From the NCBI GenBank assembly GCA_037013495.1, contig CM072806.1:16103001-16167000 (forward strand): a stretch of 64,000 bases of DNA. The letters are read 5' to 3'. This DNA is from Hippophae tibetana (Eukaryota; Streptophyta; Magnoliopsida; Rosales; Elaeagnaceae). The notes under the pieces are model-generated. The model saw only the letters and a program-made list of their open reading frames with translations. It was not told where the DNA came from and did not search any database. This document shows, piece by piece, positions 23,083-36,478 of this stretch (its first letter is position 1; each line of letters starts with the position of its first letter). A program made the position numbers and the translations under genes.

Positions 23083-24639
23083 GTATAATAATAATAAAGA
23101 TAAAAGAAATAGTTTATATATTTTATTATGAAAATAAAATTAGAACATGGTATTATTTTTAAGAATATTATCTGAATAAAGTATTTACTTTTAATAATAA
23201 TTATTGTTTTAAAAATAAAATTAATCTTCTAAAAATTGTGATTATAGGAGATTATATGAGACAAGAACCATGCCGTATTCCAAGTCCCGATGTCCTCATA
23301 TTGGCTGCCACGTATGTCATCATTGCAAGGTCGCTTTCTTCTGAGAATTAAAAAACTATATTTTTATTATATTTAATAATAATAATTATTATTTTAAAAT
23401 ATCATATATATTATTTCATATGCATTTTTTGATATAAAAAATTTCATAGTCTGTAACATGTAGACTATATACACCTTCATATCCTCTGGGTGAATGATAC
23501 GTTTCAACAGAAGCAAGGAGTGCTATACCATGACGATGACGCGTTGAATCATGACAGAGCTGCTTTAATTGGTATAGACTATCAAAGCTTATTCATTCTT
23601 GGGTCTTCTTTTGTTTCTATTTCAAAATTGTAAAATATGATTTGCTACACGTCGGACGGACACAAACTTCGGTTTGAATTCCACGCTAGTGTTCATGGAA
23701 AAATATAGTGAGATTTTTTTTTGGTTTTTTAAATAAGTAATGTTTAATCATTTAATTTTAAAAATTATTTTTAAGTTATTTTATTTATAAAAAAAATTTA
23801 TTTTTTTTATTTTTAAACAATATGCATAGTTTATTTTAAAAAAATATTTATAAGTTGTTTGTGAAAAAATATTTGTATATTCTTTTACTTGTACAAAATA
23901 TACCATTTAAAAATAAAATTAATTTTTCATTTGTTATTATCTAGTACATTTTTAACAACTAAATAGATTTTAAAACATATTTTTTATAAATAAAAGAATT
24001 AAAAAACATATTTTTAAACTAAACGATTAAATGATACTTATTATTTAAACAACAGGATAAATTTAACTTTCTATTATTTTTAATTTTTTTGGATTAATCG
24101 AACAAGATTGATATTATGTAAGACATAGAGCCATGTTAGACCATTAATAATGATTTGATTTTTTTCAATTAAGTTTTAACTAATCAAATATCTTGTTTAA
24201 TAACGTTATGGTTATCCATTGTGGTACGATAATATATGTTCTTTATAAGCATTGAAAAACGTGAGTTTAAATTATGTCATTGTATATGTCTGTGAGAGAA
24301 TGAGTGTGTAATTTAATGATATTAAAACTTAATTTATACATTAATAAAAAGACAATGAAGAATCATTTACATGGTGTATGGGTATCCAAGAGACCGAATA
24401 AACCAATCAAATAAACAAACATTTTTGACTAAATCCAACCTACGGTAAACTTTATAAAATTTGGTTAAATACTTTAGATTCGAAACTCCACATTCAAGGT
24501 TTTAAATTCTATTCAATGAACAAAGTACATGCATCTTGATATTGATTATACAATATTTTTTTAATTTATTTATAAAACCTATAATCATTCATGTTAGAAA
24601 TCATTCCTTGCAAAAGTAATATGAGATACATCATGAAAA
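22496..24639. other. AT-rich spacer
   Basis: No gene or RNA gene seen. It holds a small (ATT)8 microsatellite at 23056-23079 and a less AT-rich stretch at 23250-23340 with no recognisable content. Confidence 0.5.
23056..23079. repeat. (ATT)8 microsatellite
   Basis: Eight consecutive ATT units in AT-rich sequence. Confidence 0.9.
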
Positions 24640-27600
24640 ATCACATCTCGTTAAAAAAAATATCTAAAACTCTCATAACTTAACAAGCCCAACCATAAGC
24701 CACCATATTAGATTCTTTTCTCCTAAATTGTACCTATGAGTTAACAATTTTCATCAAGTATTTACACTCATCTAATGGCATGCCATCAATAGCCATATAG
24801 TCACCATCTTATGCATTAACCAACGAGACAACTTGTAGACAATTAGTCTCAAATAGCACCTCCCTAAAGCTCTTATCCTTAGCACATTCAACAGAAAATC
24901 ATAGCGATTCTAACTCAGCAAGTAAAATCAATAAAACAAGTCTCTTACGGGAAACAACAAGGAGTGAAAAAGGTTAACATCATTTCTGAAAACCACCCCC
25001 AATCCACCAAGAGTTCCTTTCACTGTTCCATCAACATTATCCTTCAACCTTCCAATATGGGAAGGAATCCATTTCACAAAACTCCTAGGCGTAGAGTTCA
25101 TATGCACACCACATGTATATTTTGCATTAAAATTTTGAAATTCTTCCAATGATATGTTTGACCATTCAAGTAAAACAATAGGTACCCTTATAAGCTTGTC
25201 ATGCAACAGTTCATTCCTATTGTACCATAATGCCAAATAGAGATAACGAAATTGAAACACCTCAAAAATAGTATACACTACTCAAATATAATTAAAAACG
25301 TCAACAAAAGTTCCATTAACTATAAGTCTAAAAATAGACTCTTTTCATAATTTTTTAACCACATTGCAACACTAGAGGCACGTTCCAAATCCTCACAAGC
25401 ATCATTACACATCAAACACCACATTTCCTAAAGAAACTTCTTGGTTGAAAGCTTAAACATGTTATGAATAATATTATGACAAGCTCTCCAAACAAAAACT
25501 TTTGACTTAGTTAGGAATTAGCAACTACTAAATGCAAGACCACCGTCTAGAAATAATTGTATTGCTAGTACCAACCTCATAATTGCCCTAAATAGCATTG
25601 AACCTAACCTTCTTAACCACACAATAAGAACTTTTCATATTGAAAACTCCACCGTTAGTCTTCCCCCAAATTACTCAATCAACATGAACACCCTTGCATA
25701 AGGGAATGCCTTTAATTCTCTTAGACTAATCCTCCAAAACCTAATTAGCAATGAAGTCATCTCACAACAAATTGACATTGTTTATGAGCATGCATACTTT
25801 AGAATCAATAGGAAGTAATCTAAGGGAAGCATATGAAAGATAGACCCCGGAAGCCATTTGTTCTCATGTATCAACATATGCACCATATCCCCCACCATTC
25901 AGCTCATCACATTGACAAACACCTCTCATCTATATTAATATTTTCCACAATTAATAAGCATGCATAGGCACCTTTGCATCCAAAACATCACAATCATTAA
26001 AATACTTACCTTTTAGCACATCAACCACTAAAGAGTTGAGGTTTTACAACAACCTCCAAATATATTTTACAAACAAATATTGAATGAAATAAATGATATT
26101 TCTAAACCCCTAACCCCTAAGAGCCTTATGCCTACACAACTTATCCCATGGCATCCCATGTATAGTTCTGTCATCTACATCAAAACCCTATCATCATATT
26201 GTGTAAATCATCACATAGACTAATAGGAGCTTCAAATAACTCATTCCATAGGAATAGATGGATTTAATCACAAACTTAATCATCACCACCTTTCCAGCCT
26301 TAGAAAGGCACCTCTCTTTCCATACTTTTATTTTAAAATAAGCCCATTCCTTGACCTTGCCAAACATTCTCTTTTTATTCCTCCCAACAACAATGGGAAA
26401 ATCAAGATACTTTTTATGGCAAGACCAAAGGAATTCTTATACCTTCTTGTGCTTCCTTTTTGACAATGTCAATGGTATTTTTATAAACCATAACTAACTT
26501 TTACAAAATAAATTTTTGACAAGAGGCTCATTCACAAAAGGTTAAATGTCCCTCAACTTGTTATTGAATATCCATGAACTTTTATGAAGATAAAGTTGTC
26601 ATCATCAAAAAAATAAGTGGGAGACCTTAGGAATATTCCTTACAATCGAGAGCCCTTTAATAGTACCCTCAACTTAGCCCTTATCATAGTAGAAATTCCT
26701 TCTATATATAAAATAAGGAGGTATGGAGAAAAAAAGACTCTTTACCTTAGACCCTCTTAAGGCTTAAAGGTAGGAGTTTTTGCTCTATTCATCATTAGGG
26801 AGAATGATATTGATGAAACATAGTTCATCAATAAACAAACTCAATACTCATTAAAACCCAACATCCTTAATAGAACTTCTTAGAACCCCCACTCAATCCT
26901 ATCTTAGGCTTTACACATAACAAATTTAAAGGCTACCTTATAATTTTTCCCCTTAGATACCTCTTCATGGAATGTATAGTTTCAAAAGCCATAATGTTTT
27001 TGTGAGTGATCAAATATCAACATGCCAAAGAACTTTAAGAGATAAAAATAACATCAGAAAGCACCATCTTCATTCTTTTAGAAACGCACTTCATAATGAG
27101 CTTGTACAACACATTGCAAAGGCTAAAGGGTCTAAACTCGGTAATTAGTTCAAGTTCATCCACCTTAGGAATAAGATATATCAAGGTATGATTCCTCTTT
27201 TCAAAAGATTTGCTATTATTCAAAACCTATAAGACAATATTAGTTACCTATCCACAGTACCCTAAAACTTCTCATAAAAGAGAAATGATGTCCCATAAGG
27301 TCCAAAAGCCCTAACATGGTGCATTTGGATAAGATCCCTTTCCATATCAATCATTGAAAAGGTTGCATCAACATATCATTCATTGTATTAGTTAAACTTA
27401 GAGTCAATCACTCCATAATGAACTTAGAATTAGAAGTTCCTACACTAGAAAATCATATGGTATAATAGCTCATAATATTTTTTCTCTATCTGCTCAGGAA
27501 ACGTAACCCACATGTGTTGATTTTCCATCAAGCAAGCTAAATGATTCCTTCTTCTCTTCGATTAGCCTTATTATGAAAGAATCTAGAGTTTCTATCACCA

Positions 27601-28714
27601 TGTATGAGGCAAACCTATCTTTACCTTTGTCTTCATATAGCCTCATCCAATTCTAAAAGGGAGTTAAAATATCTTTTAGTTATTAAGACCTCACTTATAT
27701 CAATCTCATTAAGTGCCTTGCTTTTATTAAGTTTGAGTTTACAATCCAACTTCTCAAACGTCCTATAAATATGACCCATTGAAGACCAATTCCAATTATC
27801 CAGTATGGTAGAAAACCTTGAAATTATTATAGAAGCATCTTCAAAGGGAGACTTATCCCTAGCGTCAACCTAAAAGCCTTCAATTATTGTAGAGCATCCA
27901 TAAATTCCAACCCAAAACTCCTTAAAGTATAACTTCCTCTTTCTTCTCCTTTAAGAAACATTTCCTAGTGGAACATTACATATTAAGATAGCAATATGAT
28001 CATACCTTGACATTTCTTTATGCAACACCCCCAACCTAAGCATTTAAAGCCTTTAGACATCTTGACATAAGCCTTAAATGCCTCTAGACATCTTGACATA
28101 AGTCTTGTCCAACCTGACGAATTTTAACACTTGTTCCCTTTATGATATTCCAGGTAAAACAATACCCTCGAAAAGCAAGATCATATAAACCAAATTGAAA
28201 AATAGCATCCCTAAAAGCATTAATCTAGCACTCGGTATGATTACCCCCTAATTGGTCTTCCTAACTCACAATCTCATTAAAATCACTTAAAATCATACAC
28301 AACAAAGAACATTACCCATCTAATCTTCTAATCAAGTTCCATGAGTGAAATCGTTGCTAAGTTTTAAGGTTTTTATAGAAACCAACAACTTTAGAAAGCC
28401 AAGTTCTTGAGATTGAATAATCATGTCAATATGACTAGTAGAGAAAGACTAAATATTTAAATCTATAAAAAAAATTCAAAGTAGAACCAAACCACCTCCC
28501 TCTTCTTGACACTTGCTTGGCCCCGTCCCGTTTGGAGAATGACAAAATTACCATCATAACCTAAAGAAAACCTAAGCCTTTCACCTTTGTTAATAGTCAG
28601 TCTAGTTTCTATTAAGAAAACTAGAATAGGTATCTTAGAGATTACAACATTCTTGAACACTCTCAACCTTAGGAGATTCACATGCCCCTTAATGTTCCAA
28701 ATCAAGCCATTCAT
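24640..28714 (-). pseudogene. LINE ORF2 remnant: endonuclease, reverse transcriptase, RNase H
   Basis: The minus strand opens with WNIKG and the IETRL catalytic-glutamate motif of the AP-endonuclease-like domain (28714-28463). The typical GDRNSRFFHNKANRR phrase follows at about 27560-27600. The RT block has LIPKVDELELITEFRPFSL (27035-27223) and a damaged F-DDD catalytic region near 26605. A zinc-binding RT-associated region lies near 25450. RNase H has a VDG and GGLGVVFRN signature (24928-25278) and runs on to about 24640. In a working LINE this protein nicks DNA and primes reverse transcription at the target. Here it is broken many times. Confidence 0.85.
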
Positions 28715-28739
28715 GGCTTATGATGGGACTATACAATAG

Positions 28740-29190
28740 AATTCATCACGTGTTGAGAAGAAAATAAAAAATCAACATTGGATTCCATCAAATCAAAAGA
28801 TGCAGACTCAACACTATCACCAATCTCGGAAATTAATTTTTAAATAGTAGAACTCTTGGACCTTTTCTTAGAGGGACCACCTTTCACCCAAGAATCTTAT
28901 CATACAATCTTCCATAAAAATACCTCCCTTACAAAGACTTCTTACCCTAAATACCACCCAAAATAGTTGCAAACACATTAGGATCTTTGTTTTCAAGATC
29001 ATGCCAAACTAAGGGATTAGCACACCCAAGGCCTACTTCCTTACTAACAACACAACCTAAGGGATTAGCTTCCAAAATAATCTCTATAGAACCACCATGT
29101 TTAACCTTTCCAGCACACATGTCATTGAAACTCACCATAGTCGGAGAAATAAAATCTCACTCCATAGGCTTTATTGAAGGATCATAATGA
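28740..29190 (-). pseudogene. LINE ORF1 remnant, C-terminal part
   Basis: It lies directly upstream of the endonuclease start on the minus strand. It is low-similarity, with a 63-codon open piece at 28947-29138 and a serine-rich basic stretch after it, as in plant LINE ORF1 tails. The assignment depends mainly on position. Confidence 0.5.
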
Positions 29191-29204
29191 AAAATAATAA
29201 TAAA

Positions 29205-32200
29205 CCAAACCTAACTACTTATGTCCTTCATCATCTTGATTTCCTTTGTCGTCACTTCCTTGAATTCATTGAATATACTTGGGTTAATTCCAGTGAAGAT
29301 CAAATCATCCACATAGAGGCATATGATCAAAATATATCCATCTTTGATCTTGATATATAGAACGTGCTCGTAGGGATATTTTTGAAGCCATTCTCTTGGA
29401 AGTATTTTTCGATTCGACTATTCCATGCCCTTGGTGCTTTTTTTAACCCATAAAGAGCCTTTTTTAACTTCAACACCTTGTCTTTATGGATTTTGACTTT
29501 ATAGCCTTATAGTTAATGAATGTATATTTCCTCTTCAAGAACTCCATTTAAGAAGGTAGATTTTACATCCATTTTATGTATCTTCAATTTGTTTTCAGCC
29601 GCCAAAGAAATGATTAGTCTAATATTGTCCAATTGAGCAATAGGAGAAATACCTCATCATAATCAATTCTAGCCTTTTGACTATAGCCTTTAGCAACTAG
29701 TCTTACCTTGTGCCTTTCAATCTCTCCTTTAGTTTTTTTCTTTTTTTTTTGTACACCCATTTGATACCTATCGCTTTATGTCCCTTGGCAAGTGTTGTGG
29801 ATTCCCATGTGTCATTCTTCTCGATGGCCTTGATTTCTTTTTCCATCAGATCTTTCCACTTCTTCTCTTATACTACTTCTTGAAAGCTTACTGGTTCATA
29901 ATCGGCATATAGACAAAATAATGTAAGGTTATCTTGTCATTTGGTTACCTCATAGAGATCTCTAAGACTTCATATGGGTAACACAACTCTTTCATCTTAA
30001 CTTTCACTTGATGATGATGATAATGGCGAGTCTTCTTACGTGGTTGATGTTAGTGAAGTGGGTGGAGTTGTAAGCTCTTATTGAGGTTTACCTAGTTGCT
30101 CCCTCATTGTCTACACATTTGTTTCAAACTGAGGAAAGAAATTGAAGTCATCGACATGAGAGTTAAAATCTCATTATCCTTCTTCATTGAATACCACATC
30201 TTGACTAATCACAATCTTCTTATTGTCTAGATTGTACAACTTGTAGCCTTTCGAATTAGAATCATAACCTATGAAGATAAAACTCTTATTCCTATCATCA
30301 AGTTTTTTTCTTTTCTCGTATGGAACATGAACATAGGCTATACTTCCAAAGATTCTCAGGTGAGAAATGCCAAGATTTCTTCCACTCCATGCCTCTTGCA
30401 ATGTATTTCCTCACATTCTTCTTATTGGAGGTCGGTTTGACAAGTAGACTACACATGCCACTATTTTCGCCCAAAATTTCTTGGGTAGTTTATTTCTTTT
30501 GAGCATGCTTCGTGCCATGTAGAGGATTTTTTTTGTTCTTTCTTTCTGCTACGCCATTTTTTTCTAAGGGATCTAGGAACTATCATTGGTCAAAAAAATC
30601 CATTTTATTCACGTAACTCTTGAAACTCCCTGGATTTAAATTCTGCACCTCGATATGATCTCATGGCTTTGATTTTTCTACCACTTTCTCTCTACACCAC
30701 AACTTTGAACTTCATGAAGACTTCGAAAGCTTCTAACTTCTGTTTCAAGAAATATACTCAAGTTTTTCTTGAAAAATCATCAATGAAGAATAGAAAATAA
30801 TTACTGTTACTAAGAGAGCTTGGCTTGATTGGACCATACACATCGATATGTATGAGTTCAAGGAACTTCTTGGCTCTAGACTCTGACTCTTTTGGAAATC
30901 TTTTCCTGAATTGCTTCTTGACTAGACACCATTGACAAAGATGGTCGGGATGGTTTATGCGAGGTAGTCCCTACCATCTCCTTCTTAGATAGCAGCTCTA
31001 GACCTCCAAGATTGAGATGCCTAAATCGAAGATGCAAAGCCATGATGCATCTTTGTAGCAAGCTTTTAGGCATTTGCAACATCATTTTGTATGATGATCA
31101 GACACATTCTATTTTTTGACTTTGACACTTTAACAATGAAGTTATTCTTATTATCTTTTTTAGAAAGATTATAATCCTTCATATAAATATCATAACCTTT
31201 CTCTAACAGTTGTCCTAAACTCAAGATGTTGCTTTTCATATTGGGTATATAGTAGACATTGGAAATAAATTGATATCTCCCATCTTTCAAACAGATAAGG
31301 ATGTTACCTCTCCCTTTCACTACCATTGTGGAATCAACTCCAAATTAAATATTTCCACTTACTGACTCATCTAGCTTCATGAACATGTCTTTCCTTCCAC
31401 ACATGTGATTTCTTGTACCACTGTCAAGATACTAGGAATTTGCTTGCCCACCATCAGTTTCCTTTCATGCAAAAAAGAAGAGTTTCTTTGCCATTTGTCC
31501 TCTCCTCCACATAGTTGGCCTTCTCCACAATTTTGTTGTTAGGACCTCTACATTTTGAAGCATAATGCCCAAACTTTTGAAAATTATAGCATCAAACTTG
31601 AGATTTGGCATACCTCGAGTTCAGATTAATTCTTTCACGGCCTTATGTTGAGCTTTCTCCTTTCTCATAGTTGTTGTCAGAATTGTTGTTATTGTAGTTG
31701 TAATTCCAACCTCGTCCACGACCGTGACTTCCACCTTGTCCATGGCCTCTACCTTTGCCTCAACCATGTTGATTTCTATCATTTCCTTGGCTTTCATGTA
31801 TATCCTTGAGTTTCAACTCGAGGAGTTACTCAATAAACCCTTACTTCTTCTTATGCTTGCAATAATCCTCGGAGTTGCTCGATCGTCATTTCTTCCAAGT
31901 CTTTAGTTTCTTCAATTGTCATGATGATATGCTTAAATTTGGGATCCAACGAATGAAGTATCTTCTCTATTATCTTCACATCTTCTAAATTTTCACCATT
32001 TCTTTTTAATTGATTAGAAACAGCTACTATTTTTGAGAAATAATCTGAAATAGTGTGTAAGGATTCAAATTCACTTCTTAATATTTAGAGACAAACCTTC
32101 TTCACCTTTTCAACTCCTTTGTATAAGATTTAAAAAAATTCCCACGCTTCCTTGGAAAATTTTGTACTCGAAATCTTTTCAAAGCCATCATCATATAATG

Positions 32201-32560
32201 CTTGGTAGATAAGGTAGAGAGCTTTCTTGTCTATCTTTCTTAAATCCTTCAAAGTTTTCTTTTCATTAGGTGTAAGAGCAGCAAGAGTAGCATCATCCGT
32301 AAACTCGTTATAGCCTTTCTTTATGATATCCTACACATCTTATGATCCAAGTAGTGGCTTAATTTTGATACTCTAATTATCGTAGTTTTTGTTGAGTGTC
32401 GGTACTTGGAATATTGCCTACCAATTTCCATATCTCTTAATATGATGAGAATTTGAAAAATATGATCACATAAATGAATCTGAAATGCTAAAAAACCTTG
32501 GAAGGAACTCTGAGAAAAAATTCAATTTTTTTTTGTCAATGGCTCCAACTCGGTAAGTCA
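29205..32560 (-). pseudogene. Copia gag-pol remnant inside the LINE
   Basis: Gag-like sequence lies at 32500-31560 with a damaged zinc knuckle near 31580. Then come a protease/GAG-pre-integrase segment (31326-31066, with the NVYYIPNMKSNILSLGQL string), the integrase core (about 30900-30420), the post-integrase region (30401-30174, with SHLRIFGSIAYVHVP), and RT (29870-29210) including YVDDLIFTG. Stops are frequent. It ends abruptly shortly after the YVDD motif. Confidence 0.8.
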
Positions 32561-32710
32561 ACTCGGTTTTTGGCAGCATTCTTCGGGCGACACATGGCGG
32601 CACGTCTAAACTCCAATCGGGTAAATTCTTACGGCATCAAATTCCTCTCATCGAGACCATCGATTTGATATGCAATAGTGGCTACTTTCCAACTTGGCTT
32701 TGATACCACT

Positions 32711-33003
32711 TGTTGGAAATGAAACACTCACATAAACAAATTTTATTCAAACTCAAAGTAATATTACAAGAGAACTCTCACTCAAAATACGAGATATAAC
32801 TCACTCTTATTTAGGCTTTGCTTGTTCACTCTCTTAGAAGCTCTTAATTTTTCTTGATTACAAATGGTCCTAGAGAAGTACTTCTCTAACTACTTACATT
32901 AATTCGTCTCACACCTACAAAATATTAATCATACCTACTTGCATTTATTAGTCTCACTCTTACTAAATCATTTCTACAACTACTAGCAATTATTGATACA
33001 ACA
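32711..33003 (-). repeat. 5' LTR of the nested copia element (about 293 bp)
   Basis: It starts TGTTGGAAATG and ends GATACAACA on the plus strand, giving TGTTG...CAACA ends, and is bordered by the primer site on its left. No second copy is present in the window. Confidence 0.7.
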
Positions 33004-33009
33004 AACAAA

Positions 33010-33800
33010 TTCTAAGATAAGTAATAATAAGTAACTCGTAGAAAATAGTAAATCAAGTTTATGATTCAACAACATAGCCCTTAAGAAAAAACCTCATAAC
33101 CAGGTCTAGAGTTTTTTTTCTCTCTTCAAATTTAATCCAATTACCAAACATCATAATATCATCATTAGCCTTCTTATGATAAATCCCCGTGTCATGATTA
33201 AGAACTCCATATTTGAAAGACAACATGGGAAGTTTCTCATATCTTAAGTCAATCCAAATTGGCTTCATACTAGACCTATTCAACTAGAAACCTAGAAGAA
33301 TAGGTTTCATAATATCCAGAACAATATGAATTCTACCACCTTTGAGTATTAAACTAATAGATGGGAAAAGATGAGCATCCTAACATTTTCTGAATCCTTA
33401 GAAGATTTGATTAAGTAAAAACACTCAAGGGAAACCCTTAACATGAATCAAGAAAGGACAAAAAGAAAATGAAATCTCCCTAAGAACTATACATGTACCA
33501 TAATGTAGAAGCACAAGAAAGGATCCATTAAAGTTCCAACGTCATTGATAAAGCATAAATGGACATATGTTATCCTAAACAAAATAAAAAATGAAGATAT
33601 TTTTCCCAATAAGCTGCACATCAAAATCCATCTTACACTTCCAAATTCTGTTGAAAATTGACATCATCGCCACCACATTACAATGCTCACAAAAAACCTC
33701 TCCCAATTAGATTGTATTGAAAGGTAGTTTCATTATCAGTCTCAAACTCACCAAAATCCATCATATCAAGTCCACGAAAATGATCTCGCAATTCCTCCAT
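33010..33800 (-). pseudogene. LINE ORF1 remnant, N-terminal part (DUF4283/zinc-knuckle type)
   Basis: From ATG 33798-33800 the minus strand reads a MEELRDHFRGL-type start. Further on comes the KPIWIDLRYEKLPMLSF segment (33283-33059), which in this family leads into a CxxC zinc knuckle. Both cysteines are replaced here. ORF1 proteins bind the element's RNA. Stops separate the two recognisable parts. Confidence 0.65.
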
Positions 33801-34699
33801 AACCACCTACAAGAAACTAGGAAAACATAGCCTAAATGATAACCAAATAAATATCACAACATTGAAACCCTAGATCTCACAAACCAGAAGAATAGATGAC
33901 GATCCACTCCTAGCACTACTCAGAAATGCAAGTAGAGGGAAAAGACCAAAAAACGAGAGAAAGATTACCAAACATTCTTTGCTTTTCTTTTCATCCATAT
34001 CTCCTATTTTTCTCTCTATCTTCTCTATCATCTCTCAAATGACTCTCTATTTGCTTAAATATATTTCTCATTTATTCTATTTATTTATGATTTTCCCATG
34101 TGTATAGACTGCACATGACCAATTCTATAGAGCACCAATATTCCTCATAAAATTTAATAGAATAACTAGTTTACTTTTAAAAAGAAAAATGTAAGAAATG
34201 AGATAGAGTGTTTAGAGGAAGAACGATGATATAATTTTATGCAAATAGAGATAAATGTGAAATAGCAAAGAAAGAAGAGGAGGAGAAATAAATGAAAAAA
34301 GAAAATAATAATAAATTTAAAATAACTCATTTACATTTCATAAATGAAAAGAGGAAAATAATAATAAATTTAAAATAACTCATTTACATTTCATATTAAC
34401 TGATTAAATGTTAAGGCGTATTTGTAATAAGTTAAACTTTGGGAGAATATTTGTTATTTAAGTACATAAAGTATATTTAAACCTAAAATATATAAGAAAA
34501 ATAATTTGAAAAAGAAATTATTGTAAACTTGTTATTTTAGAAAATACTATCCTAAGATACATGTGTTTCATGTGGGATGTTGAAGTGTAATAAAATATTA
34601 AAAGAAATTTAAAATAATTTATAATATTTAAAAGTATAAGCCCACGTACAACCCATTAATCTGATGTTATCTAGGAACTAATAGAATTAGTCAAATGAC

Positions 34700-35400
34700 G
34701 TATTGTAGTGTACCCAATCTTGACGAGCTAGATGAGCAACAACACTTGCATCAAAACTTTGGCTTGGGAAACCTGCTCATTCTGGGCAGTCCATATTCTC
34801 TAGAAACATGTACACACTGTATGCAGTAGTTCTTCACCATCCACTGTTGAACATACCAAGGTTGAAAGGCCCTAAAAAATCCAAGAAAGAACCAACACCA
34901 AAAGAGGAAAACTTGAATAGATGACATAAGGTAGTTATGATAGAGCTAACCTTATAACCTCTTAACAATAAATGTGAAACAATTTCAACATGGCTAGCAC
35001 ATAGAGGACAATTCGCATCTTCTACAACACATCTTCTCTCAATAAGAAGCGTCTTAATACTAAGGTATCACGCAAGCATCTCCAAATAAAGTGATTTACC
35101 TCGGGAAGTGTTACTGACTTCCAAATAAGTGTATCTACATTATTTGTGCCACTAGAATTAATCACCCACAAGGCTCCCCAAAATATTGCATTGCATGCAA
35201 CGTCATATCCCGTGCTCATTGAACATTCCCCATGGGGTGTTAAGTGTCATTAGATTATCATCCCAAACATTCAGTTGTATTGAAATCTTAAGAATCATCT
35301 CTGCATAAGTAGTGTTAAACATTTGTCGCACCAGGGAAGTTTTCCAATACCCTTGCAGGAAATCAATCAGATCAGCCGAGAGGAATAGTAATTTGGTTTG
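34700..35400 (-). pseudogene. Second LINE fragment (zf-RVT region)
   Basis: A 65-codon open piece (35022-35219) with VNHFIWRCLRDTL is followed downstream by CPLC and a later histidine, the plan of the zinc-binding domain after plant LINE reverse transcriptases. It is not joined to the larger LINE and is probably an independent old fragment. Confidence 0.65.
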
Positions 35401-35716
35401 CCAATATGAATTTTTAGATGTAACTTGTACAATATATAATTATTTTGTTCCTGTTTTACCTCATCGAACAATGCTAGAATAAGTGATACCTTTTAAAGCT
35501 TCCACTCTATTTTATCTACGATTATGATTAAAGAATAAACCATATGTATATATTATAGTAGCGTTAACTTGTTTGTTACACTACTTGAGTGAATAAAGCA
35601 ACTCATATTCCATAAATATATTATTTGAGATAAGCCAACTTAGAATAAATGCACTGTGGTTAACAATGATAAAGTTTGATATCATCTCCCACGATCGATA
35701 AGTAAACATTTTGGCA
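35401..35716. other. AT-rich spacer
   Basis: Nothing recognisable between the LINE scrap and the target duplication of the next element. Confidence 0.4.
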
Positions 35717-35721
35717 ATAAC
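35717..35721. repeat. Target-site duplication ATAAC (left copy)
   Basis: ATAAC precedes the 5' LTR and is repeated exactly at 42265-42269 after the 3' LTR. Confidence 0.85.
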
Positions 35722-36005
35722 GGTTGGAAAAGATGAAGTTTATAAAAAAAAATTTTAAGTCTTATTACACGTTATTTTTTTACATTATTTAAAAGAGTTA
35801 TAAATAATGAATAGTTGGTTATTGGGATTGGCCCTCAAGGGGTACCCACTTTTGTGTAAGGGGAGAAGACTTAGGCAAATGTGATACCACATACACGCAC
35901 GCGCCGTCACTGCTGGCGGCCGTGCCGAGTCCGAGTGCGTGTGTTTGAGGTGAGGTGACATTTTATTTTTTGGAAAATTATTTTTTACAACCATTATTTT
36001 CTTTT

Positions 36006-36168
36006 ACTCAGAATGTGGCCGTTGTTTTCTTTTATCAAAAATGGCTGTTACTCTTCTTTATTCAGAAAAATGACCGTTACTTGTCTTTACTCATAAAAAT
36101 GTCTGTTACTCGTCTTTACTCAGAAAATGACTGTTACTCTTCATTACTCAGAATGACTGTTATGCTCC
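36006..36168 (+). repeat. U3 tandem repeats with MYB-like CNGTTR cores (5' LTR)
   Basis: Six 27-29 bp units of the form ACTCAGAAAATGACTGTTAC, each with a CCGTT or CTGTT core. A seventh core follows at about 36174. Known LTR enhancers in tobacco elements are built of short repeats bound by MYB-type factors, so an enhancer role is a reasonable inference. Confidence 0.7.
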
Positions 36169-36221
36169 CCATCCCCAGACATTACCGTTATTATCATAAT
36201 GGTCACACGGTTTCTGAAACC

Positions 36222-36232
36222 TATAAATAGAG
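36222..36232 (+). promoter_or_regulatory. TATA box of the 5' LTR
   Basis: TATAAATAGAG lies downstream of the U3 repeats. The same position in the other LTRs also has TATAAATA. It places the transcript start near 36255, upstream of the RNase H segment. Confidence 0.65.
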
Positions 36233-36478
36233 GGTCTCAGCTCTCAGTTTTAAAACAACAATCTGCAATCTCATCTCCCTAAGGAAAAAAAAAATTCTCT
36301 CTGCAATTCTAAGTTATATTTTCAGTTTTCCGAGCAATAAATTTTTCAGGTGTATCATTCCGATCTTCATCAGTGTAATGAAGTTCTGAGACAGAGAAAA
36401 AGATTCTAGGCTATTTTATCCTAGGGACGACGGGGTTGTGTTTGCTTGCACAAATTGAACAGAGCCGCGAAATATCTT

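Larger units (their letters stand above)
29205..33003 (-). mobile_element. Truncated Ty1/copia element nested in the LINE
   Basis: A 5' LTR (32711-33003) and primer site (32696-32708, complement of TGGTATCAAAGCC) are followed on the minus strand by gag, protease, integrase and RT remains. The sequence stops just after the RT catalytic YVDD (near 29305). RNase H and the 3' LTR are absent, and LINE sequence resumes at about 29200. The element therefore lost its 3' third, probably by a deletion that also removed any right-hand target duplication. Confidence 0.75.
24640..34050 (-). mobile_element. L1-type LINE (non-LTR retrotransposon), decayed, split by a copia element
   Basis: Minus-strand order: 5' leader (to about 34050), ORF1 start (ATG 33798-33800), ORF1 zinc-knuckle region (33059-33283), then the copia insertion (about 29205-33003), ORF1 tail (28740-29190), endonuclease, RT and RNase H (28714-24640). 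Without the insertion the LINE would be about 5.6 kb, normal for plant L1 elements. All parts carry stops and shifts. No poly(A) tail or target duplication could be identified, so both outer ends are approximate. Confidence 0.8.
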
